Made by a program: the position numbers and the translations under genes | Notes under the pieces: generated by a model | Database searches by the model: none | What the model was told of the DNA's origin: nothing | Seen by the model: only the letters and a program-made list of their open reading frames with translations | Origin: UBA5972 sp002430125 | GTDB lineage: Bacteria > Pseudomonadota > Alphaproteobacteria > Rhodobacterales > Rhodobacteraceae | Reading direction: 5' to 3' | Assembly: GCA_937892915.1 (NCBI GenBank) | Contig: CALBIC010000073.1 | Location: 15,296 to 79,295, forward strand | Length of the DNA stretch: 64,000 bases | Shown here: piece by piece, positions 17,376 to 25,937 of the stretch | Layout of the letters: every line of letters starts with the position of its first letter | Numbering within the stretch: the first letter of the stretch is position 1

Positions 17376-18494
17376 TTATATTTCTTTCCAAATAGATGCA
17401 GAACTTACTTGAGACATTGAATTATGCCCTAGTTGGGCAAGTGTCAAACTGATCTCGGTCTTCAGAATGTCGCACAAACGGTCAAGCCCGTGAGCATTGT
17501 CAGCGGCAATTGCGAAAAGCATTGGCCTGCCCAGAAAAACGAAATTTGCGCCCATAGCATAGGCCTTGACGATGTCTTCGCCTGACCGAAGGCCACTGTC
17601 AAAGAACAATGGAAAATCGGGCCCGACTGCCTTGCGTATCTGGCCCAACGCAAGGATAGGCGGTGGCGCGCTGTCAAGTTGACGGCCACCGTGGCTGGAA
17701 ACCTGAATGGCGTCAACGCCAGCCGAAACCAAATGCTTGGCATCCGTTGTGTCCAGCACGCCCTTGACGACGAGCTTGCCTTTCCACTGATCTCGCAAGC
17801 GCGCCAAATATGCCCAATCGGCGCGGGCGCGCGTTTCTGTGCGATCAAAGGCACCATGCAAACCGCCAAAATTCGCCATTTTCGGCGCGCCATGCGCAAG
17901 CGTCGTCAGCGACCAACGGGGATGCATTGCTAAGTCAAGAAACTGTGACGGCCCAATTTTGAACGGCATTTTGAATCCGCGACGGAGTTCGCGCGGGCGG
18001 CGTCCGACTTCGGGAACATCCAGCGTCAGAACCAGCGTTTCATAGCCAGCGGTTTGTGCGCGGTTGACCAACGCAATTGTGCCGCTGCCATCGCCGCTAA
18101 AGTACAACTGAAACCATGCATTACCATTTGCAGCCATGATCAGGTTTTCGAGTGACGTTGAAGAAACTGTCGAAACACCCAAAGGTGCACCGGTTTTAGC
18201 CGCAAGTCTCGCCAGCATCATGTCGGCGTTTGGGCCAGCCAGATTGCACATACCCATCGGACTGGTGCCAAAGGGCAGATCCGCGCGTTTACCGAACACC
18301 TGAACGCCAATGTCGCGGTGTTCAACATTGTTCAGTACGCGGGGTTGCAGACGTAGGTTCTGCAAGGTTTGGCGGTTCAGCGCCTCGCCCTGTTCGGTGC
18401 CCGCAGCGCCGTCGATGTAATCAAACACCATCCACGGCAGACGGCGGCGCGCCAGACGGCGGGCATCGGTGTAGTCAAAGAAATCTGTCGGCAT
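17376..18494 (-). CDS. FMN-dependent 2-hydroxyacid oxidase/dehydrogenase (LldD family)
   Basis: A 372-residue protein of the L-lactate dehydrogenase/glycolate oxidase family. It has DYIDGAAGTE at the N-terminus, the FMN-binding PFGTSPMG, the LTLDVP strand, the catalytic His in VSSHGGRQLD, DSGLRSGEDIVKA, and GANFVFLGRP near the end. It would oxidise an (S)-2-hydroxyacid to the 2-oxoacid. It is last in a minus-strand group with comD and comE, 25 bp after comE, which suggests sulfolactate, giving sulfopyruvate, as a possible substrate. That is inference; ordinary lactate or mandelate is equally allowed by the family. Confidence 0.85.
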   Translation of the reverse strand: MPTDFFDYTDARRLARRRLPWMVFDYIDGAAGTEQGEALNRQTLQNLRLQPRVLNNVEHRDIGVQVFGKRADLPFGTSPMGMCNLAGPNADMMLARLAAKTGAPLGVSTVSSTSLENLIMAANGNAWFQLYFSGDGSGTIALVNRAQTAGYETLVLTLDVPEVGRRPRELRRGFKMPFKIGPSQFLDLAMHPRWSLTTLAHGAPKMANFGGLHGAFDRTETRARADWAYLARLRDQWKGKLVVKGVLDTTDAKHLVSAGVDAIQVSSHGGRQLDSAPPPILALGQIRKAVGPDFPLFFDSGLRSGEDIVKAYAMGANFVFLGRPMLFAIAADNAHGLDRLCDILKTEISLTLAQLGHNSMSQVSSASIWKEI

Positions 18495-18519
18495 GACCGT
18501 TCCGGTGCCCCCCGTTTAC

Positions 18520-19083
18520 TCAGGCATTGCGCCGGGCGACTTCTTTCATGAAGCGGTCGCGGATGACGACCGGGTCCATCGTGATCACCGGCACTTTTAT
18601 ATTACCGCTTTCACATTTGCAGACAATGATGGTCATTTGGTTGCCTGCCAGGGCCTGCTTCAGTGCCTCGGCCGTGTCTTTCGCCGCGCATTCCACAACG
18701 TTGTCGCAACCACATGCCTTCGCCACCGCCGTCAGTGATGTTTTCTTGCCGGCGTAGGTGGGCTGGTCGCCGGTCGAGCCATAGCTGCCGTTATCGATGA
18801 TCAGCAGGATAAAATTGTCGGCAACATTATTGGCAATCGTCGGCAGGGTGCCAAAATTGGTCAGTACAGACCCATCACCGTCGATCGCGACCACTTTTTC
18901 TTTTTGGCAAAGCGCCAAGCCAAGCCCGATTGACGAGGCCAAGCCCATTGTGCCCAACATATAAAAGTTGGTGGGCTGATCGTCGATCATATGCAGTTCC
19001 TGACTGGGCAGGCCGATATTGCAAACGACCAGTTGGTCCGAAATCACCGGCGCAATGGCGCGCAAAACTTCTGAGCGGATCAT
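18520..19083 (-). CDS. comE: Sulfopyruvate decarboxylase, beta subunit
   Basis: A 187-residue ThDP-binding subunit. It carries LGTMGLASSIGLGLALC, the ThDP/Mg motif beginning GDGSVLTNFG and ending IDNGSYGSTGDQ, and VAKACG. Together with comD it would convert 3-sulfopyruvate to sulfoacetaldehyde, a step in coenzyme M synthesis in archaea and in sulfolactate or dihydroxypropanesulfonate breakdown in roseobacters. The ATG at 19083 is 2 bp after the comD stop; an in-frame extension lies inside comD and was rejected. Phosphonopyruvate decarboxylase is the closest alternative, but it is normally one fused chain. Confidence 0.8.
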   Translation of the reverse strand: MIRSEVLRAIAPVISDQLVVCNIGLPSQELHMIDDQPTNFYMLGTMGLASSIGLGLALCQKEKVVAIDGDGSVLTNFGTLPTIANNVADNFILLIIDNGSYGSTGDQPTYAGKKTSLTAVAKACGCDNVVECAAKDTAEALKQALAGNQMTIIVCKCESGNIKVPVITMDPVVIRDRFMKEVARRNA

Positions 19084-19085
19084 TT

Positions 19086-19583
19086 TCAGTATCCTTTCCA
19101 AAAGGAGGCGTCTGTCAGGATGGCGACCGGCTTGTTGCACATGAATGTATATTTCAGGATCGCGTCCAGTTCCTCGGCGTCGCTTTCGCGGTGAAAATGA
19201 TAGGTTGGGATATTCAGCTGCGCCAACAGGGCCTTGGTGTGGACAGCCATTTCAACCTGACAAGCCACGGGTTCTCCCAATTCGCCGCGATAAGAAATCA
19301 GCATTGGCAGCGGCATACGGTAAAACTGGGTCAGCGTTACCAAGCTGTTGATCGTCACCCCAAGGGCGGTGTTTTGCATGATGATCGCCGGACGTTTGCC
19401 GCCCATGAATGCACCCGCGCAAAGCCCGATACCTTCGTCTTCCTTGTTTGACGGAATATGATAGATGCTGGGGCAGTTTTCGATTGCGTCAATCACGCCT
19501 GCCAGTTGTTTGCAGGGAACTGTGGTAACGAACTCGATCTTGTTCGCCACCAGATCGGCGACAATTCTTTCATTGATGTTCAC
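19086..19583 (-). CDS. comD: Sulfopyruvate decarboxylase, alpha subunit
   Basis: A 165-residue pyrimidine-domain subunit of the split ThDP enzyme. Visible features are KIEFVTTVPCKQL, the Glu-rich catalytic loop PSNKEDEGIGLCAGAFMGGKRPA, MQNTALGVTINSL and ISYRGE. A strong AGGAGCTTTCC-like leader precedes the ATG at 19583. It is followed at once by comE, as in other comDE operons. No sulfoacetaldehyde acetyltransferase (xsc) lies in the window, so the later fate of the product is unknown here. Confidence 0.8.
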   Translation of the reverse strand: MNINERIVADLVANKIEFVTTVPCKQLAGVIDAIENCPSIYHIPSNKEDEGIGLCAGAFMGGKRPAIIMQNTALGVTINSLVTLTQFYRMPLPMLISYRGELGEPVACQVEMAVHTKALLAQLNIPTYHFHRESDAEELDAILKYTFMCNKPVAILTDASFWKGY

Positions 19584-19599
19584 GGAAAGCTCCTGTTGG

Positions 19600-19800
19600 T
19601 CAGGGTTGCAAGATGATTTTCGGGGCGGCGTTCAGACCGTTTTTTATGTCCTGATAGGCGCGTGCACCATCGGCAAGCGGGCGGGTTTCGATCGAGTCAT
19701 GCGGGCCAGGATGGCCTTTAAATATCGCAGTTGCAGTGGCACGAAAATCGTCGGGTGTATAGGTATATGTGCCGATGAAGGTGATTTCCTGCGAGGTCAT
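19600..19800 (-). pseudogene. Zinc-type alcohol dehydrogenase, C-terminal remnant
   Basis: About 66 residues matching the C-terminal end of a medium-chain dehydrogenase (YTYTPDDFRATATAIFKG, ETRPLADGARAYQDI, APKIILQP). The catalytic zinc and Rossmann domains are missing. It lies immediately upstream of comD in the same direction, so the intact gene was probably the first gene of the comDE operon. The breakpoint abuts the start of a LacI fragment at about 19800-19803. Confidence 0.75.
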
Positions 19801-19802
19801 GC

Positions 19803-20078
19803 GAACGTATCAAGGGTGTTCGGCACGCGATGGGCGATGCTGGCTTAACGATTATTTACGACCAATCAATTGAAACGGATTATTCGTTAAAAAGCGGTGC
19901 CGAGGCTTTTGAGACGTTGTTTGGGGCTATTAGCAAACCGACTGCAATCATTTGCGGCAATGACGTACTGGCTGTTGGTGCTATATCCAAGGCGCTTGAT
20001 ATGGGGCTTTCCGTGCCACGCGATATCTCGATCGTGGGATTTGATAATATCGAACTTGCGCAGGTATCTGGACATTGA
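19803..20078 (+). pseudogene. LacI-family regulator, internal remnant
   Basis: About 91 residues of the sugar-binding domain of a LacI/GalR regulator: ERIKGVRHAMGDAGL, ETLFGAISKPTAIICGNDVLAVGAI, ALDMGLSVPRDISIVGFDN. The helix-turn-helix N-terminus is lost at the junction with the dehydrogenase remnant. The frame also stops early at SGH, about 50 residues short of a normal end. Before the deletion it probably diverged from the alcohol dehydrogenase and controlled the adjacent catabolic operon. Confidence 0.8.
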
Positions 20079-20362
20079 ACTGAATCCACGATCCGTTTCC
20101 GCAACCGTTGAACCGGCGGATGCCCGCCTGAGCGTCGAAAAGATCGCTTGGGCTAAGGCCGCACAGGAATTGGTTAAAGCGCTGGTTACTAAGGCGGAAA
20201 TCACCGGAGTGGACATGGCGCAACCGTCCTAGGCTGACAGGCTAAGATCGAAAGTTACTATGGCTATTTTGTCCGCGCCTAGCTAAGAAAGTCCTGAAAT
20301 TGAGGGAGATTTCGGCAGGCAACGCCCTTTGCCGCCAACCTTATGCAGCGGAAGTGACTGAT
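20079..20362. other. Decayed interval after the LacI remnant
   Basis: About 280 bp with no intact gene. A plus-strand frame from about 20070 to 20232 (ending KAEITGVDMAQPS, stop TAG) is open and looks protein-like, but has no start codon of its own and no family I recognise. It may be the tail of another truncated gene. The rest up to the rnd start is featureless. Confidence 0.4.
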
Positions 20363-20974
20363 TTGGCCAACCACCTATACCAAAATGATTTGCCCGACGG
20401 ACTGGACCTTGGCCCGGTTGTGGCGATTGATTGTGAAACCATGGGCTTGAACCCGCATCGCGACCGTTTGTGCCTTGTGCAACTGTCCTCGGGCGATGGT
20501 GACGCGCATCTGGTACAAATTTCACAGGGTCAGACCGAAGCGCCAAATCTTACCCACATGCTGGCGGACCCGAATGTTTTGAAGCTGTTTCATTTTGGCC
20601 GGTTTGATATTGCCGTTTTGCTTCACCGTTTTGGTGTGCTGACCTGCCCGGTTTATTGCACCAAAATCGCAGCCAAGCTGGTGCGGACGTTTACGGACCG
20701 GCATGGCCTGAAATACCTGCTACAGGAAATGCTGAACACCGACATTTCCAAACAACAGCAAAGCTCGGATTGGGGTGCTGAAACGCTGACCAAAGCCCAG
20801 CTAAGTTATGCAGCCTCGGATGTTTTGTACTTACACAAACTGAAGTCCGCGCTTGACGAAATTCTGGTTCGGGAAAACCGGATGGAAACGGCGCAGGCCT
20901 GTTACGATTTCTTGCCGTATCGGGCCAAGCTTGATCTGGCCGGTTGGCCCGAAATCGACATATTTGCCCATTAA
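20363..20974 (+). CDS. rnd: Ribonuclease D-like 3'-5' exonuclease
   Basis: A 203-residue DEDD-family exonuclease, shorter than E. coli RNase D because the HRDC domains are absent, which is common in alphaproteobacteria. The motifs are VAIDCETMGLNP (Exo I), LKLFHFGRFDIAVL (Exo II) and LSYAASDVLYLHKL (Exo III with Tyr). I choose TTG 20363 (ANHLYQNDLPDGL) with GCGGAAG 8 bp upstream. Longer in-frame starts (GTG 20354, TTG 20300) exist but add non-conserved sequence. It lies 9 bp before kdsD, at the head of the kdsD-lpt-rpoN run. Confidence 0.88.
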   Translation: MANHLYQNDLPDGLDLGPVVAIDCETMGLNPHRDRLCLVQLSSGDGDAHLVQISQGQTEAPNLTHMLADPNVLKLFHFGRFDIAVLLHRFGVLTCPVYCTKIAAKLVRTFTDRHGLKYLLQEMLNTDISKQQQSSDWGAETLTKAQLSYAASDVLYLHKLKSALDEILVRENRMETAQACYDFLPYRAKLDLAGWPEIDIFAH

Positions 20975-20983
20975 AGGCGCTGC

Positions 20984-21949
20984 ATGATTGATCCTGCCAC
21001 AAAACAGCATTGGATAAAGGCCGGTCAGCGCGTCGTCGCACGAGAGGCCGAAGCTTTGACAATGCTTGGCAATAGCCTTGACGGCCCGTTTGCGGATGCG
21101 ATTGAGGTGCTTTTGGCTGTGAAGGGCCGGGTTATTGTCAGCGGCATGGGAAAATCCGGGCATGTTGCACGCAAAATCGCGGCGACATTTGCCTCGACCG
21201 GCACGCCCGCGCATTTTGTCCACCCAGCCGAAGCCAGCCACGGCGATCTGGGTATGGTGGCCGAGGGCGACGCGGTTCTATTGCTGTCTAACTCGGGCGA
21301 AACACCCGAATTGGCTGATATTATCGCCCATACCAAACGTTTTGGCATTCCGTTGATCGGGGTCGCCGGGCGGGCGGGTAGCACGCTTTTGAATCAGGCA
21401 GATGTATCGATCGTGTTGCCTCCTGCCGAAGAAGCTTGTGATCAGGGGATCGTGCCCACAACCTCGACAACTATGGCACTGGCGCTGGGTGATGCGCTGG
21501 CCATTGCCTTGATGGAACACCGCCAGTTTACGCCCGAAAATTTCCGCGAGTTTCATCCCGGCGGCAAGCTGGGTGCGCGCTTGGCGCTGGTGCGCGACCT
21601 GATGCATACGGGCGACGCAGTGCCTTTGATTGCGCCAGATACCGGCATGGGTGATGCTCTGATTTCAATCACTCAAAAAGGCTTTGGTGTGGCGGGCGTG
21701 GTTCAAGGCAATCGACTGATCGGAGTTATTACTGACGGTGATCTGCGGCGTCATATGCAAGGCCTTCTGGAAATGACTGCCGCCCAAGTGATGACCAAAA
21801 ATCCGCGCATGGCGCCGTCGGGCATTCTGGCAGAAGAGGCGTTGGCGATTATGAACGACCGCAAGATCACGACGTTGTTTGTCAGCGAGAATGACGCCGT
21901 CATAGGCATTCTACACATTCACGATTGCCTTCGGGCCGGGCTAGGCTGA
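20984..21949 (+). CDS. kdsD: Arabinose-5-phosphate isomerase (KpsF/GutQ family)
   Basis: Converts ribulose-5-phosphate to arabinose-5-phosphate, the first committed step toward Kdo. The 321-residue protein has an N-terminal SIS domain (GMGKSGHVARKIAATFASTG, HGDLGM, LSNSGETPEL, TTSTTMALALGDALA), the HPGGKLGARL hinge and two C-terminal CBS domains. It abuts lptC with no gap (TGAATG), joining Kdo supply to LPS transport genes. Confidence 0.95.
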   Translation: MIDPATKQHWIKAGQRVVAREAEALTMLGNSLDGPFADAIEVLLAVKGRVIVSGMGKSGHVARKIAATFASTGTPAHFVHPAEASHGDLGMVAEGDAVLLLSNSGETPELADIIAHTKRFGIPLIGVAGRAGSTLLNQADVSIVLPPAEEACDQGIVPTTSTTMALALGDALAIALMEHRQFTPENFREFHPGGKLGARLALVRDLMHTGDAVPLIAPDTGMGDALISITQKGFGVAGVVQGNRLIGVITDGDLRRHMQGLLEMTAAQVMTKNPRMAPSGILAEEALAIMNDRKITTLFVSENDAVIGILHIHDCLRAGLG

Positions 21950-22570
21950 ATGGCCACGCAGTTCAGCAATGTTTACTCACGGTTTATTGGATGGGCCAAA
22001 ATTATTCTACCGCTTATGGGTCTGGCCATTCTTTCGTCGTTGTTTCTGTTTTCAAAATCATACGTGCCACAAACAGGTGCCGAATTGTTCGACGGCAACA
22101 TTGAAGACTTTGCCAGCACTGAACGCATAACCGGGCCGCGCTTTGCCGGCATGAGCGCATCAGGGGTGGCGATCCAGCTTTCGGCAGCCGAAGCACACCC
22201 AAGAGCCGACAGTGCAGGTGCTTTTGATGCAACAGTATTGGTGGCGGATGTTGAATTTCCAAATGGTGAGAAACTGAATATCATTGCGGAATATGGGTAT
22301 ATTGACAGCGGCACAATGTCGGCAGCCTTGGCGGGTGGAATCGAGCTGAAAACATCGAACGGATACACGGCTAAAACTGCCGGAATGACGTTTGCCTTGG
22401 ACCGTCTTGATATCCGTAGCATAGGTTCGATTACATCGTCCGGACCACTCGGTGAAATCTCGGCTGGCGAAATGGTTTTGGCGCTGGAGAAATCGGAAAC
22501 TGGTGACGTTACGCAGGGTTATGTTCTTATGTTCAAAAACGGCGTAAAGCTGGTATACAGTCCGAAGTAA
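21950..22570 (+). CDS. lptC: LPS export protein LptC
   Basis: A 206-residue bitopic inner-membrane protein that passes LPS from LptB2FG to periplasmic LptA. One transmembrane helix lies at about residues 13-30 (IGWAKIILPLMGLAILSSLF), followed by a beta-jellyroll periplasmic domain (FANGEKLNII-type strands, GIELKTSNGYTAKT, GPLGEISAGEM). The identification rests on topology, domain character and position directly before lptA and lptB. Confidence 0.85.
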   Translation: MATQFSNVYSRFIGWAKIILPLMGLAILSSLFLFSKSYVPQTGAELFDGNIEDFASTERITGPRFAGMSASGVAIQLSAAEAHPRADSAGAFDATVLVADVEFPNGEKLNIIAEYGYIDSGTMSAALAGGIELKTSNGYTAKTAGMTFALDRLDIRSIGSITSSGPLGEISAGEMVLALEKSETGDVTQGYVLMFKNGVKLVYSPK

Positions 22571-22590
22571 CTAGGTGTAGGCAGACACTC

Positions 22591-23103
22591 ATGCGCGTTT
22601 CATTTAAAATATTGGCAATCCTGGTGGTGCTGTGTTTTGGCTGGGCACCCAGCCTGTTAGCGCAAAAAGTCAGTGTTCCTTTTGGTAGCGTGCAACACGA
22701 CACCAAGCAGCCAGTAGAAATCGTTTCTGACAGTTTCACGATCAGCCAAAGCCGGGGTTCCGCCGCATTTGTCGGCAATGTCGTTGTCAGCCAGGGGGAT
22801 CTTCGGATATCTGCCGGAAAAATCAGCGTTGAATACACTCAGAAAGACGGCAAGCCCACAGGAGATATCGGCCGCTTGATTGCGTCGGGCAGCGTGACGC
22901 TGGTCAGTGGCACGGAAGCCGCTGAAGCTCAGACCGCCACCTATTCAATCACCGAAGGATTGATTATCATGGAAGGCAATGTCCTGCTGACCCAAGGTGA
23001 AAACGCCCTTTCAGGCCAGATAATAACAATTGATCTTAAGGACGGTTCAGCCAAGGTCGAGGGTCGGGTTAAGACCATCTTTAATACCGGTGTATCGCAG
23101 TGA
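22591..23103 (+). CDS. lptA: LPS export periplasmic protein LptA (OstA)
   Basis: A 170-residue periplasmic protein that forms the LPS bridge. A signal peptide covers residues 1-26 (cleavage after SLLA). The mature protein is an OstA-like repeat domain: PVEIVSDSFTISQSRGSAAF, VVVSQGDLRISAGKISVEY, LIASGSVTLVSG, LIIMEGNVLLTQGENALSG. It is separated from lptC by 20 bp and overlaps lptB by 4 bp (GTGA). Confidence 0.92.
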   Translation: MRVSFKILAILVVLCFGWAPSLLAQKVSVPFGSVQHDTKQPVEIVSDSFTISQSRGSAAFVGNVVVSQGDLRISAGKISVEYTQKDGKPTGDIGRLIASGSVTLVSGTEAAEAQTATYSITEGLIIMEGNVLLTQGENALSGQIITIDLKDGSAKVEGRVKTIFNTGVSQ

Positions 23104-23861
23104 ATGCCGCGTCGGCCTTAAAACTTGCAGAAAGCAGCGGCGGCCTAAAGGTCGTGAACCTCGGCAAAAGCTATAAGCGACGCCGGGTGATTCATGACGT
23201 TTCGATGGAATTGAACCGGGGCGAAGTGGTTGCTTTGTTGGGGCCAAACGGGGCCGGCAAAACCACCTGTTTTTACGCAGTCGCCGGGCTGATTACGCCG
23301 GAAACCGGAAACGTTTTTCTGGATGGCCGCGATGTTACTTTGCTGCCAATGTATCGAAGGGCGCGTCTTGGTATCGGGTATTTGCCACAAGAAGCGTCGA
23401 TCTTTCGCGGCCTTTCTGTTGAAGACAACATCACAGCAATTCTTGAGCATTGGGTTCCTGACCGCAAAAAACGTCACGAGCGTCTTGAAGAGCTGTTGGG
23501 CGAGTTTTCAATTGAACATCTACGGCGCGCCTCGGCGATGTCACTTTCGGGCGGTGAGCGCCGCAGGGTCGAGATTGCCCGATGCCTTGCCAGTGATCCG
23601 AAATATGTGCTGCTGGATGAACCATTTGCCGGGGTTGACCCGATTGCAGTCGCTGATATCCGGCGGTTGGTGTCTCAGTTAAAAGACCGTGGGATCGGTG
23701 TTCTGATTACCGACCACAACGTGCGTGAAACGCTTGGGATCGTTGACCGGGCCTATATCCTGCACGAAGGCCGGGTTTTGATGAGCGGCACTGCCGATCA
23801 GGTTGTGAAAGATGAAAATGTCCGGCGTGTGTATTTGGGTCAGAATTTCCGAATTCAGTGA
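23100..23861 (+). CDS. lptB: LPS export ABC transporter ATPase LptB
   Basis: A 253-residue cytoplasmic ATPase powering LPS extraction from the inner membrane. Walker A GPNGAGKTTC, Q-loop YLPQEAS, signature LSGGERRRVEIARCLA, Walker B YVLLDEPFAGVDP and switch His in ITDHNVRETL are all intact. The GTG start at 23100 overlaps the lptA stop. LptF and LptG are not in the window. It is followed by rpoN after 21 bp, the usual order. Confidence 0.95.
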   Translation: MNAASALKLAESSGGLKVVNLGKSYKRRRVIHDVSMELNRGEVVALLGPNGAGKTTCFYAVAGLITPETGNVFLDGRDVTLLPMYRRARLGIGYLPQEASIFRGLSVEDNITAILEHWVPDRKKRHERLEELLGEFSIEHLRRASAMSLSGGERRRVEIARCLASDPKYVLLDEPFAGVDPIAVADIRRLVSQLKDRGIGVLITDHNVRETLGIVDRAYILHEGRVLMSGTADQVVKDENVRRVYLGQNFRIQ

Positions 23862-23882
23862 TCTCGCAAACAGGAGGGCTTG

Positions 23883-25172
23883 ATGCCGCTAAAACCCGGC
23901 CTGAAAGTCAAGCAAACGCAACGGCTAATTCTGACGCCAGCCATGCGCCAGTCAATCAAAATCCTGCAAATGTCAGCCTTGGACCTTTCGGATCTGATCC
24001 AGCGCGAACTTGATGAAAACCCCCTGCTGACGGCGGAACCAAATTATTCACAAGGCGAAAAGGCCGACTTACAGATCGCGCTGGACACGATTCCAAACCA
24101 TCAATCGCTCGCCGAAACTCTGCACAGTCAGATCGGGCTTATGGCAGCACCTGAAAAAACCAAAGCAATTGCATATTATCTTGCGGGAAACCTTACAGAT
24201 GACGGCTATTTGATCGAAAATCTGGACGACCTGGCCTCAAATTTTTCCATCACATATAACCAAGCCGAAACAGCACTTGGCCTTTTGCAAGCTTGTGATC
24301 CGTGTGGAATCGGTGCCCGTGATTTACCCGAATGTCTTGGTTTGCAGATGGCCGCAATTGGCGAGACAGCGGAAAACCGTGCAATTGTGCTGGAACACTT
24401 ACATTTGTTTTCCCAAACCGACATGTCTGCGCTTTCGCGCAAAACCGGGCGATCCAAGCGGGAATTACAACGCCTGAAGGCAGTTCTTACGAACTTGAAC
24501 CCGACACCTGGCCGCCAACACAAGCCCGAGGCCAATCACGCGCTTGTCGCGGACATACTAGTCTCTGAGAACGCGTCCGGGTTCAGCATCGAGAGCAACA
24601 ACTCGACGACCCCTTCGCTGACGGTTGACACAAGTTCGCTGACTGCCTTGCGTTCAAAAGATCAAGACGCGATCGATTTTCTGAACTTGCACAAGCTTCG
24701 CGCAAACAACCTGATTCGCGCGATCGAAGCCAGGTCCACAATGTTGATACGGATCGTTAAGACGATTGTGGCGCGACAACACAGGTTCTTTACCGACGGT
24801 CACGCCTATCTGATTCCAATGACACAAGCGAACCTGGCGGCTGACCTTGCGGTGCATCCTTCGACAGTGGCGCGCGCATTAACGAACAAGTCGCTGGCCT
24901 GTTCCTCTGGTGCCTTTCCGCTTTCGTTTTTTTTCACCAGCGGGATCAATTCGGTAGACGGAAAAAGCACTTTATCTGCTTATGTTGTTCAACAGAAAAT
25001 TCGTAAAATCATCGCGACCGAAACCGCGCGTGATGTTCTGTCTGATCTGATGATTACTACACTTTTGCGCAATTCTGGTGTTGACATAACACGGCGGACT
25101 GTAGCCAAATACAGACAATGTCTGAAAGTTTCGTCTTCAGCCCAACGTCGCAAATCAAAGAGGTTTCTTTGA
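23883..25172 (+). CDS. rpoN: RNA polymerase sigma-54 factor
   Basis: A 429-residue sigma-54. The N-terminal activator region is present (QTQRLILTPAMRQSIKILQM, LIQRELDENPLL), as are the core-binding domain (ACDPCGIGARDL, LNPTPGR), the HTH (MTQANLAADLAVHPSTVARAL) and the RpoN box (RRTVAKYR) close to the C-terminus. AGGAGG five bases before ATG 23883 fixes the start. The spacer between regions I and III is short, which explains the modest length. It lies between lptB and hpf in the conserved alphaproteobacterial cluster. Confidence 0.93.
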   Translation: MPLKPGLKVKQTQRLILTPAMRQSIKILQMSALDLSDLIQRELDENPLLTAEPNYSQGEKADLQIALDTIPNHQSLAETLHSQIGLMAAPEKTKAIAYYLAGNLTDDGYLIENLDDLASNFSITYNQAETALGLLQACDPCGIGARDLPECLGLQMAAIGETAENRAIVLEHLHLFSQTDMSALSRKTGRSKRELQRLKAVLTNLNPTPGRQHKPEANHALVADILVSENASGFSIESNNSTTPSLTVDTSSLTALRSKDQDAIDFLNLHKLRANNLIRAIEARSTMLIRIVKTIVARQHRFFTDGHAYLIPMTQANLAADLAVHPSTVARALTNKSLACSSGAFPLSFFFTSGINSVDGKSTLSAYVVQQKIRKIIATETARDVLSDLMITTLLRNSGVDITRRTVAKYRQCLKVSSSAQRRKSKRFL

Positions 25173-25282
25173 TTCCGGCGGACTTTATCATATTTTTAAA
25201 CGGTCCAGTGTGGCGTGCTTTGACGGATTGATTTCAGGCAGATTTGGGTCAGCGGGACCCCACTAAAGAGCAAAAAGGAAAA

Positions 25283-25864
25283 ATGATGCAGTACCAAGTA
25301 AGCGGCAAGCACATCGATATTGGCGACGCTCTGCGGACGCATGTTGAAACTGAATTTGGCGAGGTGATCAAGAAATATGCACAACGACCAACCACTGCGA
25401 ATGTAATTTTTTCCAAAGACGCGGCCGAATTTGTTTGCGAGGCAACCATCCATCTTTCAACTGGCATGACATCGCAGGCTAAGGCACATGCCTTCGATAT
25501 TTATGAATCTTTTGACAAGTGCGCTGAGAAAATTGAAAAGCAGATGCGCCGATACAAGCGCCGCTTGAAAGACCATCACAAGGATCGTGCATCTCCGATT
25601 GAATCACTTGCCGGTTCGTCCTATATCCTCGCCGCGGCACATGCAGATTCGGAAGAAGCAGAGCCTGAAACGCTGCAGCCGATTATTGTTGCCGAAATGG
25701 AGACTAATATTATGTCTCTTTCGGTCGGTGAGGCGGTGATGCAGATGGAACTGGACGGAGCGCCTTTGTTGGTGTTCAGAAACGAACGAAATAAAGGGGT
25801 CAATGTGGTATACCGCCGTGAGGACGGCAATATCGGGTGGATAGACCCCACCAACGACACCTGA
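25283..25864 (+). CDS. hpf: Ribosome hibernation promoting factor, long form
   Basis: A 193-residue HPF that binds 70S ribosomes and drives dimerisation in stationary phase. The N-terminal S30AE domain (QVSGKHIDIGDALRTHVE, KSGMTSQAKAHAFDIYESFDKCAEKIEKQ-type segment) is joined by an acidic linker to the C-terminal dimerisation domain (MSVGEAVMQMEL-like, FRNERNKGVNVVYRREDGNIGWI). The ATG at 25283 (or 25286) follows AAGGA; an in-frame extension to 25244 is not conserved-looking. Confidence 0.92.
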   Translation: MMQYQVSGKHIDIGDALRTHVETEFGEVIKKYAQRPTTANVIFSKDAAEFVCEATIHLSTGMTSQAKAHAFDIYESFDKCAEKIEKQMRRYKRRLKDHHKDRASPIESLAGSSYILAAAHADSEEAEPETLQPIIVAEMETNIMSLSVGEAVMQMELDGAPLLVFRNERNKGVNVVYRREDGNIGWIDPTNDT

Positions 25865-25885
25865 GTCGTAGATCGAAACACGCTG

Positions 25886-25914
25886 CCGGGTCCAGTAACG
25901 CTTGCTGGACCCGG
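25886..25914 (+). terminator. Strong hairpin between hpf and ptsN
   Basis: A 10-bp perfect stem, CCGGGTCCAG (25886-25895) with CTGGACCCGG (25905-25914), and a 9-nt loop. Only a weak T-tract follows (TTGCGATATAG), so it may be a partial terminator or an mRNA-stabilising 3' end that separates hpf from ptsN levels. Confidence 0.5.
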
Positions 25915-25937
25915 TTGCGATATAGCTAAGAGTTAAA

